IMG/VR virus record: IMGVR_UViG_3300024518_002045 | Coordinates: 1 to 22,529 of that record | Origin: a virus | DNA: 22,529 bases | Strand: one strand, 5' to 3' | Part shown: positions 1 through 7,588 of the stretch, in pieces | How positions within the stretch are numbered: the stretch's first letter is position 1 | How the letters are laid out: every line of letters starts with the position of its first letter | Translations under genes and position numbers: made by a program | Notes under the pieces: model-generated | Database searches by the model: none | Told to the model about the DNA's origin: nothing | Seen by the model: the letters and a program-made list of their open reading frames with translations, nothing else

Positions 1-1
1 T

Positions 2-1486
2 GACATCCTGATCAGCCTTCGGGACAACGTAGAGACGTTCGTACATGCCGCGAACGAAGTGGGTAAAGACTTCACGACCGCGATTGGCGTACTGTGGTTC
101 TTCTGCTCGCGGAGACCCGCTCGTGTTATCACGTCCTCCAGTGGTGAGACACAACTCAAGAACATCCTGTGGTCGGAGATCAAGGAACGCATCGCAACGA
201 GCAAGATCAAGTTCCCCATCAAGGTCGGTACGCTCAGCATCAAGTGGATCAACGAAGACGGCGAAGAGGACCCGCTCTCGTACATCATTGGCCATGTGAC
301 CAAGTCCGTCGAGAACTTCCAGGGGCACCACTTGGACCACGACAAGCCCCGAGTGCTATGCGTGTTTGATGAAGCGTCCGGTGTCGCAGACGAATACGAT
401 GAAGCGGCCGATTCGTGGGCACACAGGAAACTCGTAATCGGGAACCCGCTCAACTGCCTGAACTTCTTCTACCGAGCATGCAAGAAGGGCAACGTGGAAC
501 ACGATGCGGACACAGGGGAGACCGGTCTGCTACGGAACATCATTCACATAGACGCTCATGGTTCGCCGAACGTGCAGTACGGAGAGCTGATGAACAATGC
601 TGGGGTCCCGGGTCCCTACAAGACCATCGTCCCTGGCGTACTGTCGTATCCCGAGTACAGACGTCGCCTCAAGATCTGGGACAAGATCAAGATTCACATG
701 CGGCTACATGGGCTGTTCTACGAAGGCGACGAAACGCTCTTGTATCCACCGGACTGGCTCGACCTCGCGGAGCAAACCTATGAGCGGCGTTGTCCGACGG
801 GCTACGACCTCTGCCAAGATCACAACAGCAGGAACCCTGCGACCGCTATCGGGGTTGACTGTGGCGCAGGACGAGACCTCTCAGTGTGGACGATGGTGAA
901 CGCAAAGCAACTCATACATCAGTTCGCGATACAGACCCCGGACACGATGGCGATCGTGCGACGTACAATCAAGTTCATGGCCCACTACAAGATCCCGCCC
1001 GAGAAGGTCGCTATGGACGCGGGCGGTGGTGGTAAGCAAATCGCGGATCGCCTCAGGGAGATGGGCTACCACATCAGAACCGTTTTCTTTGGCGAGTCCC
1101 CAACGCCCGACAAGGGTACACGACAGAAGCGGACCAAGGAAAAAGAAGCACAAGCGGAACGGCGACAGGCCTACAAGAACCGACGGGCTGAGATGTACGG
1201 CATGCTACGAGAGCTGATGGACCCAAGCATAAACGACGAGGTCTTTGGGATACCAGTTGAGCTGCATGAGCTACGCAAGGAACTAGCGATCATGCCGCTG
1301 ATGTACGACCCAGAGGGCAAGCTATTCCTACCACCCAAAGACCGACCGGCTACCAGTGCAGCGAACAGTGAAATCATTACGATCAAGAAACTCCTAGGGC
1401 ACAGCCCAGACAGAGCTGACAGCATCGTGCTCGCCACGTTCGCTCAGTTTGGGAAACCCGCAAGACGAAAGGTCGGTGCCCTATGA
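2..1486 (+). CDS. Phage terminase large subunit (partial, 5' end outside window)
   Basis: This is the motor and nuclease that cuts concatemeric DNA and pumps it into the prohead through the portal. The reading frame is open from base 2 with no stop, so the start lies upstream; the first in-window GTG (59) falls inside the ATPase domain. A deviant Walker A, AANEVGKDF, is at about 47-73, followed by the usual WFFCSRRP and QLKNILWSEI stretch. Walker B, VLCVFDEA, has its Asp-Glu at 368-373. The RNase H-like nuclease shows acidic residues in GVDCGAGRD (Asp 857-859), AMDAGGGG (Asp 1016-1018) and SPDRADS (Asp 1409-1420). The stop overlaps the next gene by ATGA. Motif order and spacing fit TerL well. 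A small terminase would be expected upstream. Confidence 0.93.
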   Translation, partial: DILISLRDNVETFVHAANEVGKDFTTAIGVLWFFCSRRPARVITSSSGETQLKNILWSEIKERIATSKIKFPIKVGTLSIKWINEDGEEDPLSYIIGHVTKSVENFQGHHLDHDKPRVLCVFDEASGVADEYDEAADSWAHRKLVIGNPLNCLNFFYRACKKGNVEHDADTGETGLLRNIIHIDAHGSPNVQYGELMNNAGVPGPYKTIVPGVLSYPEYRRRLKIWDKIKIHMRLHGLFYEGDETLLYPPDWLDLAEQTYERRCPTGYDLCQDHNSRNPATAIGVDCGAGRDLSVWTMVNAKQLIHQFAIQTPDTMAIVRRTIKFMAHYKIPPEKVAMDAGGGGKQIADRLREMGYHIRTVFFGESPTPDKGTRQKRTKEKEAQAERRQAYKNRRAEMYGMLRELMDPSINDEVFGIPVELHELRKELAIMPLMYDPEGKLFLPPKDRPATSAANSEIITIKKLLGHSPDRADSIVLATFAQFGKPARRKVGAL

Positions 1487-2022
1487 GCGACCCGATGTTC
1501 ACCTACGTCCAGAACTTCTTCAACCGTGGCCAATGCTGCGAACTCACCGCGAGAGCGTTCAGCGAATTGCATACCGACTTCCGTACCACAGAGGTCAAGC
1601 ACCGCGAAGGCTACAAGCTCATGGAGGACGTCGAGCCCGCGACCAAACTGCGAGAGCATCTAGCGATCAGAACGAACAGGCCCATTGACCACATTGAGCC
1701 CGTTGAGATCGTTCGCTACAGCCCCGGAGCTGAATACCCACTGCACTATGACGGCTGGTGGAGAACCCACACAGCACTCGTGTATCTGAACCACGACTAC
1801 ACAGGAGGTCACACAGTCTTCCCGAACATACCTGCGGGAGAAGTACAGCCCCGCGAGGGTGCAATCCTACTGTGGGAGAACGCTCGAGACCGGACCAACA
1901 TTCAACAGCACAGCTATCGCGTTGACAAGCTTCTGAAACGTACGAAGTGGATCGCGGTGACATGGGCATGGGAGACGAAGTGTGACACATCCATTCTTTC
2001 AGGAACAACCCCACGGACCTGA
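1483..2022 (+). CDS. 2OG-Fe(II) oxygenase, prolyl 4-hydroxylase-like
   Basis: A 179-residue protein predicted to hydroxylate a protein side chain using 2-oxoglutarate, O2 and Fe(II). The double-stranded beta-helix signature is complete. RYSPGAEYPLHYDG gives the HxD metal ligands H88 and D90, GGHTVFPN matches the GGETxFP strand, the distal His is H143 in QQHSYRV, and K155 in KWIAVTW is the likely 2-oxoglutarate-binding Lys. There is no signal peptide, so it should act in the cytoplasm. It starts on the ATGA overlapping the terminase stop, which suggests translational coupling. P4H-like genes are known in many environmental phages. The substrate cannot be told from sequence; virion proteins or a host translation factor are possibilities. 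Confidence 0.88.
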   Translation: MSDPMFTYVQNFFNRGQCCELTARAFSELHTDFRTTEVKHREGYKLMEDVEPATKLREHLAIRTNRPIDHIEPVEIVRYSPGAEYPLHYDGWWRTHTALVYLNHDYTGGHTVFPNIPAGEVQPREGAILLWENARDRTNIQQHSYRVDKLLKRTKWIAVTWAWETKCDTSILSGTTPRT

Positions 2023-2443
2023 TCCGAAGTTCCAAGACGACCCGTTCTGGGGTGACCCCGAATACCCTGCGATGATTCGTATGCGCCACGATGAGACGGG
2101 CGAGATACAGCATGCGGTTCTCATCTCCAACATCGGACCCGTTCACTTCGTGTGGATCATCGAGCAAAAGAAGTTCGACATCTTCGATATGGCATGGCCC
2201 GATCAGACACCCGTAGACCCACAACTGCCAGCCTTCGGGTCACCGTTCCCCGAGCACTTTGTGGAGGACGGTATGCCCCACGACGGCGATGCTCCGATGC
2301 CACCCAATCTCGGTCACAGCGAAGGCTACCGCCCGTCTTATAGCCCGATGTTCTGTGCCCAGTGTGAAGAGCGTCTCACCAAAGAAGAAGTCATGTCAGG
2401 CTTGGAGATGTGCTTCAGCTGCTACTGTCAGGAGCAAGGCTGA
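1982..2443 (+). CDS. Hypothetical protein with C-terminal Zn-ribbon
   Basis: A 153-residue protein of unknown function. The N-terminal half is acidic and aromatic/proline-rich (PDPKFQDDPFWGDPEYP), with a short beta-rich stretch HAVLISNIGPVHFVWII at residues 44-60. The C-terminus carries two CxxC knuckles, C125-C128 and C144-C147, plus C149, typical of a small structural zinc ribbon. I chose the GTG at 1982 because GGGAG lies about 6 bases upstream; this gives a 41-base overlap with the oxygenase gene. An in-frame ATG at 2072 is the alternative and would remove the first 30 residues. It lies between the oxygenase and portal genes in one transcript direction, so a late-expressed role is likely, but no function can be assigned. 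Confidence 0.72.
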   Translation: MTHPFFQEQPHGPDPKFQDDPFWGDPEYPAMIRMRHDETGEIQHAVLISNIGPVHFVWIIEQKKFDIFDMAWPDQTPVDPQLPAFGSPFPEHFVEDGMPHDGDAPMPPNLGHSEGYRPSYSPMFCAQCEERLTKEEVMSGLEMCFSCYCQEQG

Positions 2444-2871
2444 TGCTCGCTAAGAAGAAACCGAAACCGATCACAACGTACAAAGACTTCTTCAGGGCGT
2501 GTCACACCATCAGGAGCAAGTACGGCTTCCAGTTCCACTTCCACTCAACCTGTGCCAAAGTGTACGACGAGCATGGTAGGGCCGATGCGAACGCCATCTG
2601 GTGGAGTGCGACACGCGGAGGTTCGTTGTGGAACCCCATAGAGGTCATCAACTATGTCTTTTATGAGACCTCGACGGGCTTGTGGAGAATGGCTAACATG
2701 GCGCGGCCGCAGGTAGGACTCCCACTAGACAAGTTCGATGAACTGGTGATGGCTTACCGCGAAAGCGAAGGACACCTGACCAGTCTCCGAGAGCGCATGT
2801 GCAAGGCACTAGGGCTCGACGAGGTCCCCATACATGAACGCCCATCATACAAGCGACGAAGGAGAAAGTAG
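2443..2871 (+). CDS. Hypothetical protein between oxygenase and portal genes
   Basis: A 142-residue basic protein I do not recognise. It starts on the ATG of a TGATG overlap with the previous gene, with AGGAG about 9 bases upstream. An in-frame ATG at 2410 inside the previous gene would add 11 hydrophobic residues and lacks comparable support. The N-terminus (MLAKKKPKP) and C-terminus (SYKRRRRK) are strongly basic, and the middle is rich in Trp, Tyr and Phe (AIWWSATRGGSLWNP, INYVFYETSTGLWRM). It contains no Cys cluster or membrane segment. The basic ends may suit nucleic acid contact, but that is only inference. It abuts the portal start with no gap. Confidence 0.72.
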   Translation: MLAKKKPKPITTYKDFFRACHTIRSKYGFQFHFHSTCAKVYDEHGRADANAIWWSATRGGSLWNPIEVINYVFYETSTGLWRMANMARPQVGLPLDKFDELVMAYRESEGHLTSLRERMCKALGLDEVPIHERPSYKRRRRK

Positions 2872-4755
2872 ATGCCCACTCGCATCCCCAACGGACTGAA
2901 GGGCCGAGTCGCTACTGGCAAAGCCGATCGCAACGGTAGCAACGGCAACGGTAAGCACGACAGCGGCGTAGACCTGATCCGGAATATGTTTCAGGGGCTG
3001 CTCGATGGGAACGGGTCTGCGAGTAGCATGGCGATGAACGCTATGACGTCCCGCAGCGACCTACTCACCAAGATGTTCGACAGCCGTAGGGACCTCGACG
3101 TAGAGTGTGGCTACCCAAAGACCATCACCGCGACACAGTACCGTTATCTGTACGACCGCGAAGGCATTGCGACCCGCGTCGTATCGGTCTACCCGGAAGA
3201 GTGCTGGAAGATGGACCCCAAGATCTTCGAGACTGAAGACGCGGGCAAGACGCCGTGGGAAGCGACGTTCGATCAGGTGAATGATGAGCACAATCTCATC
3301 CACTACATGCAGCGAGTTGACGAGATGTCGGGCATTGGGAGCTTCGGGCTACTACTGCTGGGCATCGACGACGGTAAGACCCTAGAGGAACCCGTCGAGG
3401 GCATCATCCTGGAAGGCACACACGCAGGCCGTAAGAAGGGCTTTCAGGAGACCGCAGCGACAGGGGAGGACAACGAGACGTCCCCTGTGGATTCAGACGC
3501 GGAGAACGTCGATACGGGGCTTGAGGATAGCGATGCGGACGATGAGACAGACGTAGAGCCAGAGCTGGACGAAGAGGGTAATGAAATCGAGGCTGAGATC
3601 ATCAACGCTGACCCTGTGGAGACCAGCCGGTCACTGCTCTACCTCCGGGTCTTTGACGAGTCGCTGGTTGACATCGCCGAGTACGAGACAGACGAAACGA
3701 ACCGTCGCTATGGGCAACCGAAGTTCTACAACGTGAAGTTCAACGACCCGCTGATGCAAGGCAATGCAACAGCAGCAGCACCGGACATCACCACCAAGAA
3801 AGTGCACTGGACCCGTTGCCTGCATGTCGCGGACAACCGCAAGTCGAGCGAGGTGTTCGGGACACCACGTATGCAAGAGTCGTACAACCGGCTGTATGAC
3901 CTTCGCAAGTTGCTGGGCTCGTCCGCGGAGATGTTCTACAAGGGAGCGTTCCCCGGTTTCAGCTTCGAGGTGAATCCAGACCTCGGCGATGTCACACTGG
4001 ACGAAGACAAGATGCGGGCAGAGTTCGCAGCATACGCGAATGGGCTACAACGATACCTCGCGTTGAACGGCGTGTCGGCCAAGAGCCTCGCGGTCCAAGT
4101 AGCAAGCCCCGAAGACCACGTGATGGTCCAGATCAAAGCGATCGCCATCACAGTGAAGACCCCACTACGGATCTTCATGGGAAGCGAAGCGGCACACCTC
4201 GCGAGCACACAAGACCAAGAGACATGGAACGGCCGGCTCGAACACAGGCAGACCAAGTACCTCAGCCCTCGGCTCGTGCGACCCTTGCTCGAACACCTCA
4301 TAGCGATGGACGTACTACCCGAACCGGGACCCGATGGGTTCAGCGTTGAATGGCCCGACCTCAACACGCCATCGGACGAGAGCAAGGCAACAGTTGCTGA
4401 GATTGTGGTGAAAGCGATCGCCGCTTACATCCAGAGCGGAGCCGATGCGTTGATTCCGCCGTTCGAGTTCCTTACGATGATCATGGGCATGGACCCAGAC
4501 CAAGCCGAAGCGATCCTCGAAGCGGCAAGCACACACTTGGAAGACAAAGAAGACGAGGAGCTGGAGAACCGAGCACGCCGCGAAGAGAAGGGCCTGCCCG
4601 TACCACCAAGCCCCGAAGAGATTGAGATGGCTAAGCTGAAGGGTCCCGACGGAGAAGACGAAGAAGAAGACGAAGAAGAAGACGAAGAAGACGATGGCCC
4701 GTTCGACGAGGAAGCGGAAGAAGACGAGGACCCCAAGCCCCCGAAGAAGAAGTAG
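2872..4755 (+). CDS. Phage portal protein (DUF1073/HI1409-like)
   Basis: A 627-residue portal, the dodecameric ring through which DNA enters and leaves the head. The N-terminal region has the family pattern: RYLYDREGIATRVVSVYPEE, then MSGIGSFGLLLLGIDDG at about residues 149-165. Further on are LLYLRVFDESLV, KVHWTRCLHV and SYNRLYDLRKLLGSSAEMFYKG, and a late stem region with QDQETWNGRLEHRQ. Residues about 195-250 are a strongly acidic, low-complexity insertion within the clip/wing region. The last 35-40 residues are almost all Glu, Asp, Pro and Lys. The ATG follows GAAGGAG and abuts the preceding stop. Its place just after TerL and before the Mu gpF-like gene is the classic head module order. 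The two acidic tracts are unusual in length. Confidence 0.92.
   Translation: MPTRIPNGLKGRVATGKADRNGSNGNGKHDSGVDLIRNMFQGLLDGNGSASSMAMNAMTSRSDLLTKMFDSRRDLDVECGYPKTITATQYRYLYDREGIATRVVSVYPEECWKMDPKIFETEDAGKTPWEATFDQVNDEHNLIHYMQRVDEMSGIGSFGLLLLGIDDGKTLEEPVEGIILEGTHAGRKKGFQETAATGEDNETSPVDSDAENVDTGLEDSDADDETDVEPELDEEGNEIEAEIINADPVETSRSLLYLRVFDESLVDIAEYETDETNRRYGQPKFYNVKFNDPLMQGNATAAAPDITTKKVHWTRCLHVADNRKSSEVFGTPRMQESYNRLYDLRKLLGSSAEMFYKGAFPGFSFEVNPDLGDVTLDEDKMRAEFAAYANGLQRYLALNGVSAKSLAVQVASPEDHVMVQIKAIAITVKTPLRIFMGSEAAHLASTQDQETWNGRLEHRQTKYLSPRLVRPLLEHLIAMDVLPEPGPDGFSVEWPDLNTPSDESKATVAEIVVKAIAAYIQSGADALIPPFEFLTMIMGMDPDQAEAILEAASTHLEDKEDEELENRARREEKGLPVPPSPEEIEMAKLKGPDGEDEEEDEEEDEEDDGPFDEEAEEDEDPKPPKKK
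4653..4693 (+). repeat. Purine-rich GAAGAC/GAAGAA low-complexity tract
   Basis: The sequence is built from imperfect GAAGAC and GAAGAA hexamers and encodes the Glu/Asp run near the portal C-terminus. The reverse strand gives long Ser-rich spurious reading frames. Confidence 0.7.
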
Positions 4756-4767
4756 GAGACCAGCACA

Positions 4768-5109
4768 ATGTGGACCATGCTCGCCGCAGTGGCGTACGCG
4801 GAGGTGAACGCAATGTCTGAGATCCTAATGACCACCGAATTCGATGGTGGCACGAAGCTGATATTCTGGTGTCCTGGTTGCCGATGCTGTCATGGTGTTG
4901 ACATCAGGACCGATGGGAAGCGTCCATCGTGGACGTGGAATGGAGACAAGAACAATCCGACGATTGCCCCGTCAGTGCTTGTGTTCAATGTTATCAAGGG
5001 CAAGAGGAGAACTGTGTGCCATCTGTTCGTACGGGAAGGGCAGATACAGTACCTGACTGACTGTCAGCATAAGTACAACGGCAAAACCATCCCGATGGAG
5101 CCGGTATAG
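4768..5109 (+). CDS. DUF6527-like phage protein
   Basis: A 113-residue protein with a CPGCRCCHGV metal-binding cluster, then WTWNGDKNNPTIAPSVLV and a late TVCHLFVREGQIQYLTDCQH. This order (FWCPGC, W.WNGD..PT..PS, CH.F...G.IQYL.DC.H) matches a small phage and prophage family catalogued as DUF6527, of unknown function. The Cys/His set suggests a bound zinc. Two starts compete: ATG 4768 preceded by AGGAGACC, a form used by several other genes here, and ATG 4813 preceded by GGAGGTGA. The second gives 98 residues and starts nearer the conserved part. It lies in the head module between portal and head morphogenesis genes. Confidence 0.8.
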   Translation: MWTMLAAVAYAEVNAMSEILMTTEFDGGTKLIFWCPGCRCCHGVDIRTDGKRPSWTWNGDKNNPTIAPSVLVFNVIKGKRRTVCHLFVREGQIQYLTDCQHKYNGKTIPMEPV

Positions 5110-5282
5110 TGGCCAAGAAGAAACCAGGAACACCCCCGCCAACACCACCCGAGGAGGAAGCCCGCAAGGTGCCTTCGGGTCATTGTAAGATCGAGCACCC
5201 GCATGCGAACGCGGCAGGTGCCGGCGAATGGCCGATGATCACACTCGATTGCTGGTGCGGCGAATGGAAGAAGGCGAAGTAG
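5109..5282 (+). CDS. Small His/Cys-rich protein (57 aa)
   Basis: A short gene starting on GTG that overlaps the previous TAG by one base, with GGAG about 8 bases upstream. The N-terminus is basic and proline-rich (MAKKKPGTPPPTPPEEE). The second half holds HCKIEHPHANAAG and ITLDCWCGEW, so two His and three Cys could bind a metal ion. The stop at 5280-5282 is one base before the next ATG. It fills an otherwise empty 174-base gap and keeps the coupled gene arrangement, which supports it as real. The function is unknown. Confidence 0.7.
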   Translation: MAKKKPGTPPPTPPEEEARKVPSGHCKIEHPHANAAGAGEWPMITLDCWCGEWKKAK

Positions 5283-5283
5283 C

Positions 5284-6294
5284 ATGGCTGTCAACCCACT
5301 ACGACTAGATCCCACCCGCACGACGCTCCTACGTCGCAAGTTCGAGAACGATCTGAAACGTCGCTTTCGTAAACTCAAGAAGCTGGTCTGGGACCTCATC
5401 GTAGTAGAAGACGCCTTCGGGCTACGTCAAGACAACAGTCTCAACATCACAGTCAATACGCGATGGCAGTTCGCTACAGACCCACAGAAGCAGAAGGCGT
5501 TCCAGAAGTGGTTCAAAGAGCAAGTAGACCTCGGCATCCTTGAGGTCCCTCCGGGCACCGATCCGCTGAAACCGTGGACCGCGACCTACACGAACAGTGC
5601 ATACAAGTCAGGCGTCACGCGAGCCTACATCGCATCCAAAGCAGCCCTCTCTGAATCCGCCGCGTTCAGTGCTGGGTCCAAGGCACAGTTCCTTGAGAGC
5701 GCCTTCGGTGGCCCCATTGGAACCAAGCAACTCGAGATGCTCGCCACGAGGTCGTTTGAACAACTGCGGGGCATCACTGCGGCGATGGGCCAGAAGATCA
5801 ACATCAGTCTCACCAACGGTCTAGCCCATGGACACTCCCCGCGGAAGATCGCTCGTGAGATGGCGAAGACCATTGACGGTATGACCAAGCAGCGGGCGGT
5901 CGTAATGGCCCGCACCGAGATCGTCCACTCATACGCCGAGGGCCAGCTCGATTCGCTGGAGCAACTAGGCGTCGAAGAGGTCACAGCATTCGTAGAGTGG
6001 AGCACGGCAGGAGACGACCGCGTCTGTCCCACGTGCCAGCCCCTCGAAGGCGTTGTGATGAAGCTCAAAGAAGCTCGGGGCATACTACCAAGACACCCAC
6101 AGTGCAGATGCGCCTGGATACCAGTCATAGACAAGCCTGGCAAGGGACGTCGCAACGACCTACAGAAGAGCATCAACGCGAGCGTGAAAGCAGAGCGTCG
6201 TAAGAAGCGAACCACGAAAGAGGCACGCGACCAATCACCATGGCCGGGCTCGGACGTAGCAAAGCCGAGGAGACGTTCTAAGGTGAAGGCGTAG
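5284..6294 (+). CDS. Mu gpF-like head morphogenesis (minor capsid) protein
   Basis: A 336-residue minor head protein that likely sits near the portal and may be ejected with DNA. The N-terminal half is helical and basic. The C-terminal Mu F/SPP1 gp7 domain is clear: MARTEIVHSYAEGQLDSLEQ at about 208-227, then VEWSTAGDDRVCPTC with C248 and C251, then the HPQCRCAW cluster with H271, C274 and C276. The last 50 residues are very basic. The ATG begins one base after the previous stop. Portal followed by a gpF-like gene is a common order. The accessory block begins after this gene. Confidence 0.92.
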   Translation: MAVNPLRLDPTRTTLLRRKFENDLKRRFRKLKKLVWDLIVVEDAFGLRQDNSLNITVNTRWQFATDPQKQKAFQKWFKEQVDLGILEVPPGTDPLKPWTATYTNSAYKSGVTRAYIASKAALSESAAFSAGSKAQFLESAFGGPIGTKQLEMLATRSFEQLRGITAAMGQKINISLTNGLAHGHSPRKIAREMAKTIDGMTKQRAVVMARTEIVHSYAEGQLDSLEQLGVEEVTAFVEWSTAGDDRVCPTCQPLEGVVMKLKEARGILPRHPQCRCAWIPVIDKPGKGRRNDLQKSINASVKAERRKKRTTKEARDQSPWPGSDVAKPRRRSKVKA

Positions 6295-6396
6295 ACCTCC
6301 GACAATTACCATGTCCCCTCCCACGAAGTCGCTGCAGTGGGGCGCATAGGGGCTCGAAACCAGCGACACAACCGGAAGTCTTTAGGAGACCGACAG

Positions 6397-6768
6397 ATGC
6401 AGACCAAGTTCGACACGTTGACCACGTATCCCGGGTCATTCGTTGCGGTGCTGGGAGCCCAGACACAAACTGTGCCCCAGCCACAGGACGCGACAGCACC
6501 ACCGAAGGAACAAGCCCCGCTCGGTGCTCGGAACATTGAGGTCTTCGGGCTTCAAACGAATGGGCGTCGCCGCCAGTACAACGGAGACAGTCTGGACCAG
6601 TGTCTGGACGCCGCGTTGAAGGACCTCGAGACGTTTGAGGCCGCGAACGCAGAGGAGACGACGGCCCCCAAAGAAGACCCTCCTACATCGGGCGGGCCAA
6701 CTGGTGGCAGTTCGGAGAGTAGCAGCTCCGGTGGTCGCGGTGGGAAAGGCAAAGGCAAGAAGTCCTGA
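6397..6768 (+). CDS. Hypothetical low-complexity protein
   Basis: A 123-residue protein that I do not recognise. Residues 1-80 have mixed composition (KFDTLTTYPGSFVAVLGA, ARNIEVFGLQTNGRRRQYNG). The remainder is rich in Ala, Glu, Pro, Ser and Gly and ends in GGRGGKGKGKKS. The ATG at 6397 has a strong TTTAGGAGACC upstream; a GTG at 6337 in the same frame has no ribosome site and was not used. It follows the only sizeable gap (102 bases) in this part of the window. The stop overlaps the next start as TGATG. It could be a minor virion or linker protein. Confidence 0.75.
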   Translation: MQTKFDTLTTYPGSFVAVLGAQTQTVPQPQDATAPPKEQAPLGARNIEVFGLQTNGRRRQYNGDSLDQCLDAALKDLETFEAANAEETTAPKEDPPTSGGPTGGSSESSSSGGRGGKGKGKKS

Positions 6769-6890
6769 TGCCGCAGTACATCGAGCACACACATCACTTC
6801 AGGTTCTGGCGAGTCTTGGGATATGCCATCGCAGCTAGGATTGGCTGGGACCTGATACCCTTCGTTGTTCAAGTCTGGAATGCTTTATGA
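6768..6890 (+). CDS. Putative small membrane peptide (40 aa)
   Basis: A 40-codon gene that couples on both sides: TGATG with the previous stop and TTTATGA with the next start. The sequence begins MPQYIEHTHHFRFWRVLGYA and continues with an aliphatic and aromatic segment (AIAARIGWDLIPFVVQVWNAL), which could form one amphipathic or transmembrane helix. The Shine-Dalgarno is weak, so expression would depend on coupling. It precisely fills the space between two genes. Nothing more can be said of function; association with the membrane is inference. Confidence 0.6.
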   Translation: MPQYIEHTHHFRFWRVLGYAIAARIGWDLIPFVVQVWNAL

Positions 6891-7588
6891 CGTCCGAGAC
6901 CCGGTTCATTTATGCGTACTCTGAGGGCAAGCGATACGAGCTTCTCCCCAACGCACAAGCCTCGATGGAAGCCGCCGCTGAAAGATGGGGCGCAACGTTC
7001 CAGCCCATCGAGAGACCGGGTCGCGGGAACTTCTGGTGTCAAAAGATGCGACACTTTCTCGATGTCTGTGAAGGCGACAGGGCACTCTACCTGGACGGCG
7101 ACATGCTCATCAGAGCTGACTGTCCAAACGTCTTCGATCTGGTCCCGTCATACAAGGCAGGGTTCGTCCCTGTGCAACAGGACCATCGCAATCTACTGGT
7201 CCACTCCGCCATGGGTGGCGTGCCCTGCGTCCAAGGCGGTTTCCAGTTGTACTCGAAGCACCAAGCCCAGCACGTGTTCAACGTGATGCTCTACAAGCAG
7301 TTCGAGCGACTACACTGGACCGGAATGGACCAAGACCAAATCCAGTTCATGATCTCCGCACTCTCCGCGGATGTGTGCTGGCTACCTGCCATGTTCGACT
7401 TCATCTTTCCGCCCTCGTACTCGAAGGACTGGATTCACAAAGCCCTGGCCCGCGACTGCTGGATGTACAAGCCCATGCTACCCCGATACATCGTTCACTT
7501 CGCAGGCAACCGAGAGGGCTGGGAGCGGAAGGCGGGCCGCGTGAAGATGTTCGATTGGAAACTGATACCGGAGCTACCAGCACAATGA
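6887..7588 (+). CDS. Glycosyltransferase, GT8-like
   Basis: A 233-residue GT-A fold glycosyltransferase that would transfer a sugar from a nucleotide donor. YLDGDML gives the metal-binding DxD (D70, D72). VQGGFQLYS at about 115-123 matches the acceptor-side GG strand of family 8, followed by DQDQIQF (148-154), matching the conserved DQD. YIVHFAG (201-207) matches the C-terminal HF.G motif. It has no signal peptide or membrane segment. ATGA overlaps couple it to the small upstream peptide and to the methyltransferase downstream. The donor and acceptor are unknown; together with the epimerase gene it suggests glycan building. Confidence 0.85.
   Translation: MTSETRFIYAYSEGKRYELLPNAQASMEAAAERWGATFQPIERPGRGNFWCQKMRHFLDVCEGDRALYLDGDMLIRADCPNVFDLVPSYKAGFVPVQQDHRNLLVHSAMGGVPCVQGGFQLYSKHQAQHVFNVMLYKQFERLHWTGMDQDQIQFMISALSADVCWLPAMFDFIFPPSYSKDWIHKALARDCWMYKPMLPRYIVHFAGNREGWERKAGRVKMFDWKLIPELPAQ

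Noticed and set aside
4425-4853. Ser-rich reverse-strand frame opposite the portal C-terminus
   Set aside because: The poly-Ser is only the complement of GAA/GAC repeats that encode the acidic tail.
6311-6349. Mini reading frame MSPPTKSLQWGA in the gap before 6397
   Set aside because: It has 12 codons and no ribosome site. A 7-bp inverted repeat (GTCGCTG 6328-6334 / CAGCGAC 6361-6367) surrounds part of this gap, but its 26-base loop makes it weak.
6331-6370. tRNA-like T-arm sequence (GGGGCTCGAAACC)
   Set aside because: No acceptor, D or anticodon arms can be folded around it.
7375-7584. N-terminal extension of the methyltransferase frame
   Set aside because: It would overlap the glycosyltransferase gene by more than 200 bases, and the ATGA start at 7585 gives a complete domain.
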